DNA of 6,402 bases. It comes from Caldithrix sp. (GTDB lineage Bacteria; Zhuqueibacterota; Zhuqueibacteria; Oceanimicrobiales; Oceanimicrobiaceae). The number at the start of each line of letters is the position of its first letter. Position 1 is the stretch's first letter. Positions 1 to 4,806 of this stretch are shown here, piece after piece. The stretch covers positions 1-6,402 of the forward strand of contig SMXE01000084.1 of NCBI GenBank assembly GCA_004357015.1, in the 5' to 3' direction. Under the pieces are notes generated by a model. That model was not told the DNA's origin and did no database searches. It was given only the letters and a program-made list of their open reading frames with translations. Both the position numbers and the translations under genes were made by a program.

Positions 1-840
1 CAAGGCATCCGCCGGCTGCTGAGCTTCATACCGCAGAACAACCTGGAGGATCCGCCCCGTGTGGCATGCCAGGATGACGCGAACCGAATGGACGAGGCGC
101 TGCTAAGCATCGTGCCTGACAATCCGAATAAACCTTACGACATGAAGGACGTTATCACTCGAATTGTGGATGACCGTGACTTTTTTGAAGTACATGAACA
201 CTATGCGGCGAATATCGTGGTGGGGTTTGGCCGCCTGAATGGCCAACCGGTGGGCATTGTGGCGAATCAGCCGGCCGTGCTCGCCGGCGTTCTGGACATC
301 GACTCTTCAAAAAAAGGCGGCCGTTTCGTGCGTTTTTGTGACGCCTTCAACATCCCGATCATCACATTTGTTGACGTCCCTGGTTTTCTGCCGGGCACGG
401 ATCAGGAGTGGGGCGGCATCATCGCCAACGGCGCCAAGCTGCTATACGCGTTCTGCGAGGCGACCGTGCCGAAGATTACGGTGATCACACGCAAAGCCTA
501 CGGCGGCGCCTACGACGTCATGAGTTCCAAGCACATTCGCGGCGATGTGAATCTCGCCTGGCCCTCCGCAGAAATTGCGGTCATGGGGCCCAAAGGCGCA
601 GTGGAGATCATTTTCAAAAAAGAAATCAACGCGGCGGCGGACCGGGAAAAGGCCGTCGAGGAAAAGACAGAGGAGTACCGCGAACGGTTTGCGAACCCGT
701 ACTCCGCAGCAGAGCGCGGTTATATCGATGAAATCATCGAGCCGCAGGAAACCCGGCCGCGGCTGATTCAGGCATTGGAAATGCTCGAGAACAAGATTGA
801 TAGCAACCCGAGGAAGAAGCACGGCAATATTCCGCTTTAA
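1..840 (+). CDS. pccB: Acyl-CoA carboxylase carboxyltransferase (beta) subunit, propionyl-CoA carboxylase type; 5' truncated by the window edge
   Basis: The open frame runs from base 1 without a start, so this is the C-terminal 279 residues of a protein that is usually 510-520 long. It transfers the carboxyl group from carboxybiotin to an acyl-CoA in the cytoplasm. Family signatures seen are [14 protein letters not shown] at the left edge, [14 protein letters not shown], the oxyanion/CoA-site segment [34 protein letters not shown], and the terminal [11 protein letters not shown]. The Asp in GGAYDVM (codon 514-516) sits where, as I recall, actinobacterial PccB has the Asp that favours propionyl-CoA and acetyl-CoA carboxylases have Ile, so a propionyl-CoA substrate is inferred. 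The closely related methylmalonyl-CoA decarboxylase alpha subunit is the main alternative. The biotin carboxylase downstream favours a carboxylase. No terminator follows it. Confidence 0.93.
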   Translation, partial: QGIRRLLSFIPQNNLEDPPRVACQDDANRMDEALLSIVPDNPNKPYDMKDVITRIVDDRDFFEVHEHYAANIVVGFGRLNGQPVGIVANQPAVLAGVLDIDSSKKGGRFVRFCDAFNIPIITFVDVPGFLPGTDQEWGGIIANGAKLLYAFCEATVPKITVITRKAYGGAYDVMSSKHIRGDVNLAWPSAEIAVMGPKGAVEIIFKKEINAAADREKAVEEKTEEYRERFANPYSAAERGYIDEIIEPQETRPRLIQALEMLENKIDSNPRKKHGNIPL

Positions 841-856
841 ATGGTGTCTGACCGAT

Positions 857-885
857 TGTCAATGGAATAGAAACTTAAATTGACA
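857..885. promoter_or_regulatory. Imperfect inverted repeat overlapping the dodecin -35 box (possible operator)
   Basis: TGTCAAT (857-863) and ATTGACA (879-885) are perfect 7-base inverted copies separated by 15 bases. The right copy contains the -35 hexamer TTGACA. A dimeric regulator could bind here, but arms of this length around a -35 box can arise by chance. No regulator gene lies in the window. This is inference only. Confidence 0.2.
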
Positions 886-909
886 GTTGGCTAAAGGAGA
901 ACAGATAAT
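880..909 (+). promoter_or_regulatory. Sigma70-type promoter for the dodecin gene
   Basis: TTGACA (880-885) matches the -35 consensus fully. GATAAT (904-909) matches the -10 consensus at five of six positions. The spacer is 18 bases. Initiation would fall near 915-917, giving a leader of about 30 bases that contains a strong Shine-Dalgarno site. The dodecin can therefore be expressed independently of the carboxyltransferase gene. Confidence 0.7.
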
Positions 910-944
910 CCTATCTTTCATTAAACCCAATAAGGAGGTTCGTA

Positions 945-1145
945 ATGGCAGTAGCTCGAGTTACCGTAATAACAGCTTCATCGACTCAGGGATTTCAGGC
1001 TGCTTTTCAGGAAGGCATTACCCGTGCGACTGATACATTGAGAAACATCACGGGCGCTGAGATCGTGTCACAGAAAGCCAAGATTGAAAATGGCAAGATC
1101 TCGGAGTATCGCGTCCAGATGAGCATTACTTTTATCCTTGAATAG
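945..1145 (+). CDS. Dodecin family protein lacking the flavin-stacking tryptophan
   Basis: This 66-residue protein has the full length and pattern of dodecins (small proteins forming hollow 12-mers, many of which store or buffer flavins): ARVTVITASS, then a helix with GITRATDTLRNITGAEIV, then NGKISEYRVQMSITFILE. The start is fixed by AAGGAGG at 932-938, six bases before ATG. Classical dodecins stack flavin against a Trp just after the helix. By hand alignment that place is Gly37, and in the common NIRGAWV-type variants the Trp place is Glu39. The protein contains no Trp at all, so flavin binding is doubtful; a cation-binding or structural role like that reported for Trp-less dodecins is possible. 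It has its own promoter and is followed by a strong hairpin, so it is probably a monocistronic unit set between carboxylase genes. Confidence 0.92.
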   Translation: MAVARVTVITASSTQGFQAAFQEGITRATDTLRNITGAEIVSQKAKIENGKISEYRVQMSITFILE

Positions 1146-1151
1146 GCGAGC

Positions 1152-1183
1152 AATGCAGGCCGGCTGGTTTGCCGGCCTGCATT
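1152..1183 (+). terminator. Strong hairpin after the dodecin gene, probable terminator
   Basis: AATGCAGGCCGGC (1152-1164) and GCCGGCCTGCATT (1171-1183) form a perfect 13-base-pair, GC-rich stem with a 6-base loop, beginning six bases after the dodecin stop codon. No proper T-run follows (ATT then AATGCC), so it is either a U-poor terminator or a 3'-end stabilising hairpin. Its position just behind a gene with its own promoter supports a transcript-end role. Confidence 0.65.
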
Positions 1184-1217
1184 AATGCCAACGCAGATGA
1201 AGAGCGACTAGACTGGT

Positions 1218-1223
1218 TATAAT
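1218..1223 (+). promoter_or_regulatory. Perfect TATAAT box upstream of the STAS gene (weak promoter candidate)
   Basis: TATAAT is a full -10 match preceded by TGGT (an almost extended -10, with TG one base out of place). There is no recognisable -35 at 16-18 bases. Initiation about 7 bases downstream, near 1230, would fall inside the AAGGA ribosome site (1228-1232) of the next gene, leaving almost no leader. If functional it gives a nearly leaderless message; otherwise it is chance. Confidence 0.3.
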
Positions 1224-1237
1224 ACACAAGGACATGT

Positions 1238-1576
1238 ATGAGAATTAAGCAAGAAAATATTGACGGCGTTTGCGTCTTGCGAATTGAAGATGCCCGTATC
1301 GACTCATCGGTTGCTTCTGAACTCAAGACAGAACTCCTGCGGCTGGTGGAGAACGAGGCTGTGGTTAGTATCCTCATCGACCTGAAGGATGTTGAGTACG
1401 TGGACAGCTCCGGCCTTGGCGCGCTTCTTTTTGGCCACCGGCATGTCAAAGCCAATTCAGGCGACTTGAAACTTTTGCATCCGAATCAGAAAGTCCAAAC
1501 GCTGATTCGAATAGCAAATCTGGAGGAAATTCTCGAGGGCTTTGACGATGAAGAGCGAGCCCTGAAGAGTTTCTGA
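1238..1576 (+). CDS. STAS-domain protein, anti-sigma-factor-antagonist-like
   Basis: The 112 residues form one STAS domain of the SpoIIAA/RsbV type: an N-terminal strand pair (GVCVLRIED), helix, strand SILIDLKDVEYV, and the signature DSSGLGALL at 56-64. Ser57 aligns with the Ser that anti-sigma kinases phosphorylate in SpoIIAA. Such proteins normally switch partners with an RsbW/SpoIIAB-like kinase, but none is in the window. The ATG at 1238 has AAGGA (1228-1232) five bases upstream; the ATG at 1234 is out of frame and stops after four codons. The acidic tail FDDEERALKSF ends nine bases before the biotin carboxylase start, so the two genes are probably cotranscribed. A role in carboxylase regulation is possible but not shown by the sequence. 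Confidence 0.88.
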   Translation: MRIKQENIDGVCVLRIEDARIDSSVASELKTELLRLVENEAVVSILIDLKDVEYVDSSGLGALLFGHRHVKANSGDLKLLHPNQKVQTLIRIANLEEILEGFDDEERALKSF

Positions 1577-1585
1577 TCCCAGCTT

Positions 1586-3115
1586 ATGTCCAACCGAAAA
1601 ATCAGTAAAATACTCATCGCCAATCGCGGGGAGATTGCGGTTCGTATTATCCGGGGCTGCCGCGAATCGGGCATCACAGCGGTGGCGGTGTATTCTGAAG
1701 CGGACGTGCTGGCACTGCACGTTCGATTTGCTGACGAAGCCTACGAGATTGGCCCGGCGCCTTCACGGGAGAGCTATCTGAACCAGGAGAAAATCATCGA
1801 CGCGGCTAAAAAATCGGGTGCGGATGCAGTTCATCCCGGATACGGTTTTCTGGCAGAGAATCCAGAGTTCGCACAGCGCGTTCAGCAAGCCGGTATCATC
1901 TTCATCGGCCCGCCGCCCGAGGCTATGCGGCTCATGGGTGACAAAACGGCTGCCCGTCAGCGCATGCTGGAAGTGGGCGTGCCCGTCGTGCCAGGCACAG
2001 ACGAAGCCCTGAAAGATGAGCAGGAAGCGGTTGCCATCGCGCAAGAAGTGGGTTTTCCTGTTTTATTGAAAGCAGCAGCAGGTGGCGGAGGCAAAGGCAT
2101 GCGAGTGGTGGAGGAAAAAGATGGGGTGGTCTCTGCCTTCCGTGCGGCGAAGTCTGAAGCTGAGTCCGCGTTTGGTGATGGCCGTATTTACGTCGAAAAA
2201 TATTTGAAGGGTCCGCGGCATATCGAGTTCCAGATTCTGGCCGACAGCCACGGTAATGTCATCCATCTTGGCGAACGGGAATGCTCCATTCAGCGCCGGC
2301 ACCAGAAAATAATAGAGGAGGCGCCTTCCTGTGTGCTGACAGATGACCTGCGGCAAGAAATGGGAGAGGCAGCTGTAAAAGCCGCCAAAGCCTGCGGCTA
2401 CGAGAACGCCGGCACCATTGAATTCATGCTTGACAAGCAAAACTTCTATTTCCTTGAAATGAACACGCGGCTGCAGGTTGAACATCCAGTGACAGAGATG
2501 GTCACCGGACTCGATCTGGTCAAGGAGCAGATCCGCATTGCAGCCGGCGAAAAGCTGCCTTACAAGCAACGGGATATCAAGATTTCCGGCCATGCCATAG
2601 AGTGCCGGATTTACGCCGAGGACCCGCGAAATAATTTTCTGCCCTCAACGGGAAGAATTACCCACCTCGTGCCGGCTGCGGGTCCCGGCATTCGTGACGA
2701 CAACGGCTTCTGCGCTGGCAGTGAAGTTTCCGTTTATTATGATCCCTTGCTCGCCAAGTTAATCGCGTGGGGCAGGGACCGGAAAGAAGCCATCATGCGC
2801 ATGCGCCGGGCGCTACGGGAATATCAGGTGTACGGGGTGGAGACTTCCATCCCATTCTGCCAGATGGTCATGCAGCACGAGGGGTTTGTATCCGGTGAAT
2901 TTGACACGCACTTTGTGGAACAGGAGTTTCTGCATCGCCCAGATTTGCTGGACTGCATGGGTGAACTACCGGAGAAAGAAGCGGCTATTTTGGCGGCTAC
3001 TATTTTTCATCACCAGAATCAAGACCGAAACAGACCGGTTGCTTTGGAGCCTGGGAGCAACAAGAAAATAAGTTCCTGGAAGCTCATCGGTCGGGAACAG
3101 TGTCTCGGAAAATGA
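1586..3115 (+). CDS. accC: Biotin carboxylase subunit of an acyl-CoA carboxylase
   Basis: This enzyme uses ATP and bicarbonate to carboxylate biotin on a carrier protein. Seen in order: the N-terminal biotin carboxylase domain (KILIANRGEIAVRIIRG, 8-24; HPGYGFLAEN, 83-92), the ATP-grasp glycine loop GGGGKGM (166-172), the catalytic EMNTRLQVEHPVTE (291-304) with Glu291, Asn293 and Arg295, and Arg341 in ECRIYAEDP. These match E. coli AccC residues at a constant offset of three. At 509 residues it exceeds E. coli AccC (449) by a C-terminal extension of about 60 residues of unassigned function (roughly 450-509). No biotinylation motif (AMKM type) is present, so the carrier is separate. The start follows the STAS stop by nine bases without a convincing Shine-Dalgarno site, suggesting translational coupling. 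It is the likely partner of the carboxyltransferase at the left edge. Confidence 0.95.
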   Translation: MSNRKISKILIANRGEIAVRIIRGCRESGITAVAVYSEADVLALHVRFADEAYEIGPAPSRESYLNQEKIIDAAKKSGADAVHPGYGFLAENPEFAQRVQQAGIIFIGPPPEAMRLMGDKTAARQRMLEVGVPVVPGTDEALKDEQEAVAIAQEVGFPVLLKAAAGGGGKGMRVVEEKDGVVSAFRAAKSEAESAFGDGRIYVEKYLKGPRHIEFQILADSHGNVIHLGERECSIQRRHQKIIEEAPSCVLTDDLRQEMGEAAVKAAKACGYENAGTIEFMLDKQNFYFLEMNTRLQVEHPVTEMVTGLDLVKEQIRIAAGEKLPYKQRDIKISGHAIECRIYAEDPRNNFLPSTGRITHLVPAAGPGIRDDNGFCAGSEVSVYYDPLLAKLIAWGRDRKEAIMRMRRALREYQVYGVETSIPFCQMVMQHEGFVSGEFDTHFVEQEFLHRPDLLDCMGELPEKEAAILAATIFHHQNQDRNRPVALEPGSNKKISSWKLIGREQCLGK

Positions 3116-3130
3116 CCTTCATAAAATTGC

Positions 3131-3159
3131 TTGACATTGGGGTGATCAATTCTTATTTT
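3131..3159 (+). promoter_or_regulatory. Sigma70-type promoter of the cysteine operon
   Basis: TTGACA (3131-3136, full consensus), a 17-base spacer, then TATTTT (3154-3159, four of six). Initiation is predicted near 3166, about 25 bases before the leader-peptide start and about 210 before the cysteine synthase start. The strong -35 and ideal spacing suit a promoter whose output is then cut by attenuation rather than by repression. Confidence 0.8.
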
Positions 3160-3192
3160 GATGTTTGAAAAAAAGGCTATCATGAAGTGATT

Positions 3193-3282
3193 ATGTGCAT
3201 TCAAAAACCATCTTTTTCTATAACCACGGCACGCCGTGCGTGTTGTTGCGCCTGTTGTTGTACGTGGAAAGGTGGGCCATGA
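3193..3282 (+). CDS. Cysteine-rich leader peptide (29 residues) of the attenuator
   Basis: The peptide reads MCIQKPSFSITTARR followed by ACCCACCCTWKGGP, with seven Cys in 29 residues, six of them at 17-19 and 21-23. The preferred ATG (3193) is preceded by GAAGTGAT (3184-3191), which resembles the anti-Shine-Dalgarno complement GAGGTGAT. An in-frame GTG at 3187 with AAAGG at 3172-3176 is an alternative that adds two residues. The peptide itself is unlikely to have a function; the Cys codons sense charged tRNA-Cys. The stop TGA (3280-3282) lies inside the 5' arm of the antiterminator, and overlaps as ATGA with a five-codon ATG ORF (3279-3293). Five of its seven Cys codons are TGT, unlike the large neighbouring genes. 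It is distinct from a genuine small Cys-rich metal-binding protein because of its position before a terminator and a cysteine gene. Confidence 0.85.
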   Translation: MCIQKPSFSITTARRACCCACCCTWKGGP

Positions 3283-3334
3283 ATGTTCAGTAAGCCGAAA
3301 TAAGCGACACTCTTTTTGTCAATTCAGAACCCAC
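3272..3334 (+). promoter_or_regulatory. Candidate antiterminator hairpin
   Basis: GTGGG (3272-3276) pairs with CCCAC (3330-3334), and TGAAT (3280-3284) pairs with ATTCA (3322-3326), leaving a 3x3 internal loop (CCA opposite GAA). The enclosed loop (3285-3321) can fold a small GACA/TGTC hairpin (3306-3309 with 3317-3320). The 3' arm shares CCCAC with the left arm of the terminator, so the two structures exclude each other. The 5' arm covers the last leader codons and the leader stop, where a terminating ribosome would block it. Pairing was found by hand without an energy calculation. Confidence 0.6.
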
Positions 3335-3366
3335 ATTTGAAAATCTAATGTGGGTTTTTTGTTTTT
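3328..3366 (+). terminator. Intrinsic terminator of the attenuator
   Basis: AACCCACATT (3328-3337) and AATGTGGGTT (3347-3356) form a perfect 10-base-pair stem with a 9-base loop (TGAAAATCT), followed by a T-run (3355-3360, then G, then 3362-3366). It lies 45 bases after the leader stop and ends 11 bases before the cysteine synthase ATG. It is too far from the upstream biotin carboxylase (over 200 bases), and is separated from it by a promoter, so it is not simply that gene's terminator. Confidence 0.9.
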
Positions 3367-3367
3367 C

Positions 3368-3372
3368 AGGAG
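3368..3372 (+). promoter_or_regulatory. Shine-Dalgarno site that sets the cysteine synthase start
   Basis: AGGAG lies five bases before the ATG at 3378. The longer in-frame ATG at 3348 falls within the right arm of the terminator hairpin and its ten extra codons read through the T-run, so it is not a sensible start. Confidence 0.8.
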
Positions 3373-3377
3373 AAAAC

Positions 3378-4352
3378 ATGGAGTCATTTGTCGAGACAAG
3401 GCCGTTGCCACCCGCCACAGGCAAATCCAGAGATGCGCTCAGGCAGCAGATGATCAATCGTGTTGGCAACACGCCGCTTCTGGAGCTTTCAAAGATTGCT
3501 CCTGCCATCAGCCGGGTCAAGATATTTGCGAAAGCCGAATGGTTCAACCCGGGCGGATCCATAAAAGACAGAGCTGCGCTCAGCATGATCCTCGAGGGAG
3601 AAAGGTCGGGCGCGCTGCAAGGAGACAAAGTCATTCTGGACGCTTCTTCTGGCAATACAGGGATCGCTTACGCAATGATTGGCGTCACCCTCGGTTACAA
3701 TGTTAAGCTTGTGCTGCCGGAAAACGCCGGTGAACTGTTTAAGAAGATCCTGCAAGCGTACGGCACAGAGGTGGTGTTCTCGGATGCGCAGCTCGGTTCG
3801 GACGGTGCTATCCTTAAAGCAAGAGAGATTTACCAAGCCTCGCCGGAGCGTTATTTTTATCCCGATCAGTACAACAACCCTGCGAACTGGCAGGCCCATT
3901 ATTCTGGCACTGGCGCTGAAATTTTGCATCAAACGGAAGGGGAGGTCACTCATTTTGTGGCTGGGCTTGGCACAAGCGGAACGTTCATGGGCGTCGGTCG
4001 TCGACTGAAGGAATTCAACCCGGATATCCAGTTAATCGCGGTCCAGCCGGACTCGCCATTTCATGGTCTGGAGGGGCTAAAGCACATGGACACAGCGATT
4101 GTGCCTGGATTTTATGATCCTCACCTGGCCGATCTGAGTCTTGCCATCAGCACCGAAGAGGCGCAAGCAGTGGTGAAGCGACTGGCGCGGGAGGAGGGAC
4201 TGCTGGTTGGACTTTCCTCCGGTGCAGTGGTGGCCGCGGCGCTTCGGATTGCACGAGACGTGCAGGAGGGCGCCATCGTCACTATTTTTGCGGACAGTGC
4301 GCACAAATACTTCGACCAGAAATTTTGGCAAGAGAGCAGAAATCGTGATTAG
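3378..4352 (+). CDS. cysM: Cysteine synthase, CysM type (PLP-dependent)
   Basis: The 324-residue enzyme of the beta-substitution PLP family joins sulfide, or sulfur from a thiocarboxylated carrier, to an activated serine. Visible motifs: VGNTPLLEL (29-37), NPGGSIKDR (57-65) with Lys63 as the Schiff-base residue, substrate loop SSGNTG (90-95), GTGAEI (177-182), phosphate loop GTSGT (198-202) and SSGAV near the C terminus. The length and the segment GLEGLKHMDTAIVPGFYDP resemble Mycobacterium CysM, which uses O-phosphoserine and the CysO thiocarboxylate. The adjacent carrier/protease genes support that route here. Where Mycobacterium CysM has, from memory, Arg220 for phosphoserine binding, this protein has Lys235, so the acceptor remains open. 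The protein contains no cysteine residue. It is the first gene behind the attenuator and overlaps the next gene by eight bases. Cystathionine beta-synthase and plain CysK are less likely. Confidence 0.93.
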   Translation: MESFVETRPLPPATGKSRDALRQQMINRVGNTPLLELSKIAPAISRVKIFAKAEWFNPGGSIKDRAALSMILEGERSGALQGDKVILDASSGNTGIAYAMIGVTLGYNVKLVLPENAGELFKKILQAYGTEVVFSDAQLGSDGAILKAREIYQASPERYFYPDQYNNPANWQAHYSGTGAEILHQTEGEVTHFVAGLGTSGTFMGVGRRLKEFNPDIQLIAVQPDSPFHGLEGLKHMDTAIVPGFYDPHLADLSLAISTEEAQAVVKRLAREEGLLVGLSSGAVVAAALRIARDVQEGAIVTIFADSAHKYFDQKFWQESRNRD

Positions 4353-4806
4353 AATTTCAGCAGAGCAGGTTGAACGCATCAGGCAGTTGGGAGAAAAAAC
4401 GTATCCCGACGAGTGTTGTGGCTTTCTTCTGGGGCAGTTGGACGGAACGTATAAGCAAGTTCTGACCGCCGTTCCCGTCGCAAACGAGCGCGAGGCAACA
4501 GAGAAACATCATCGTTTTTTCATTGGCCCGGATATTTACCGGAGATGTGAACGGCAGGCTCGTGAAAGCGGAATGGAGGTACTGGGCTTTTATCACTCGC
4601 ACCCGGATGCGCCAGCGCGGCCGTCGCAGTATGATATCGAACACGCCTGGCCGTGGTATTCCTACATCATCGTGTCTGTAATGAAGGGAAAATCAGACCG
4701 ATTGACATCCTGGGTTTTGCAGGACGACCGGGACAAATTAAACGAAGAAAAAATCAACTTAGTCGATTCACAGGGGACATACATTTGGAGGACGCCATGC
4801 CCGTAA
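4345..4806 (+). CDS. mec: JAMM/Mov34 metalloprotease, Mec-type (CysO-cysteine peptidase)
   Basis: The 153-residue JAB1/MPN+ protein carries the full zinc-protease motif: Glu23 in DECCGFLLG, His84 and His86 in HSHP, Ser94 and Asp97 in PSQYD. In Mycobacterium the homologue hydrolyses the CysO-cysteine adduct to release cysteine. The start chosen is GTG at 4345, the first in-frame start giving the usual length (about 146 in Mycobacterium), with the weak site AGAGAG at 4331-4336. The open frame extends upstream to 4207, but those residues are only the cysM gene read in another frame. It overlaps the cysM stop by eight bases and the next start by ten, so all three are translationally coupled. A further role in cutting the carrier out of the fusion encoded next is a hypothesis. 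Confidence 0.9.
   Translation: MIRISAEQVERIRQLGEKTYPDECCGFLLGQLDGTYKQVLTAVPVANEREATEKHHRFFIGPDIYRRCERQARESGMEVLGFYHSHPDAPARPSQYDIEHAWPWYSYIIVSVMKGKSDRLTSWVLQDDRDKLNEEKINLVDSQGTYIWRTPCP
4787..4792 (+). promoter_or_regulatory. Shine-Dalgarno site that sets the start of the carrier fusion gene
   Basis: GGAGGA lies four bases before ATG 4797. The frame is open back to an ATG at 4653, but those extra 48 codons are the mec gene read out of frame and resemble no known domain, whereas MPVKVIIPTALR at 4797 matches the N terminus of CysO-type carriers. Confidence 0.85.

Larger units (their letters stand above)
3166..3366 (+). promoter_or_regulatory. Cysteine-responsive transcription attenuator (leader region of the cysM-mec-cysO/moeZ operon)
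   Basis: The leader contains in order a short ORF rich in Cys codons (3193-3282), an antiterminator option (3272-3284 with 3322-3334) and an intrinsic terminator (3328-3366), all between a strong promoter and a cysteine synthase gene. Inferred logic: when Cys-tRNA is scarce the ribosome stalls in the block 3241-3261, leaving 3272-3284 free to pair with 3322-3334. That captures CCCAC (3330-3334) from the terminator stem, and transcription continues. When cysteine is plentiful the ribosome reaches the stop at 3280-3282, covers the 5' antiterminator arm, and the terminator forms. A small upstream hairpin CACGG/CCGTG (3225-3229 with 3234-3238) could pause polymerase. The mechanism is that of classical amino-acid attenuators; cysteine attenuators with polycysteine ORFs have been reported in mycobacteria. 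It has not been tested here. Confidence 0.85.

Noticed and set aside
442..822. Minus-strand ORFs of 60-210 codons throughout the window
   Set aside because: They lie opposite strongly recognised genes, lack ribosome sites and show no protein family features.
3193..3282. Functional small Cys-rich metal-binding peptide
   Set aside because: Its place between promoter and terminator before a cysteine gene, and the stop codon within the antiterminator arm, fit a leader peptide better.
3348..3377. Upstream in-frame ATG extending the cysteine synthase by ten codons
   Set aside because: This ATG is inside the right arm of the terminator hairpin and the codons read through the T-run; AGGAG at 3368-3372 points to ATG 3378.
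3116..3377. T-box or S-adenosylmethionine riboswitch as the cysteine leader
   Set aside because: No T-box consensus, no room for the multi-stem T-box or SAM aptamer, and the Cys-codon ORF explains the terminator directly.
4207..4344. Longer start for the JAMM protease
   Set aside because: The extra residues are the cysM C-terminal coding region read out of frame; the GTG at 4345 gives the family length.
4653..4796. N-terminal extension of the carrier fusion by 48 codons
   Set aside because: It overlaps mec in another frame, resembles no domain, and GGAGGA precedes the ATG at 4797 where CysO homology begins.
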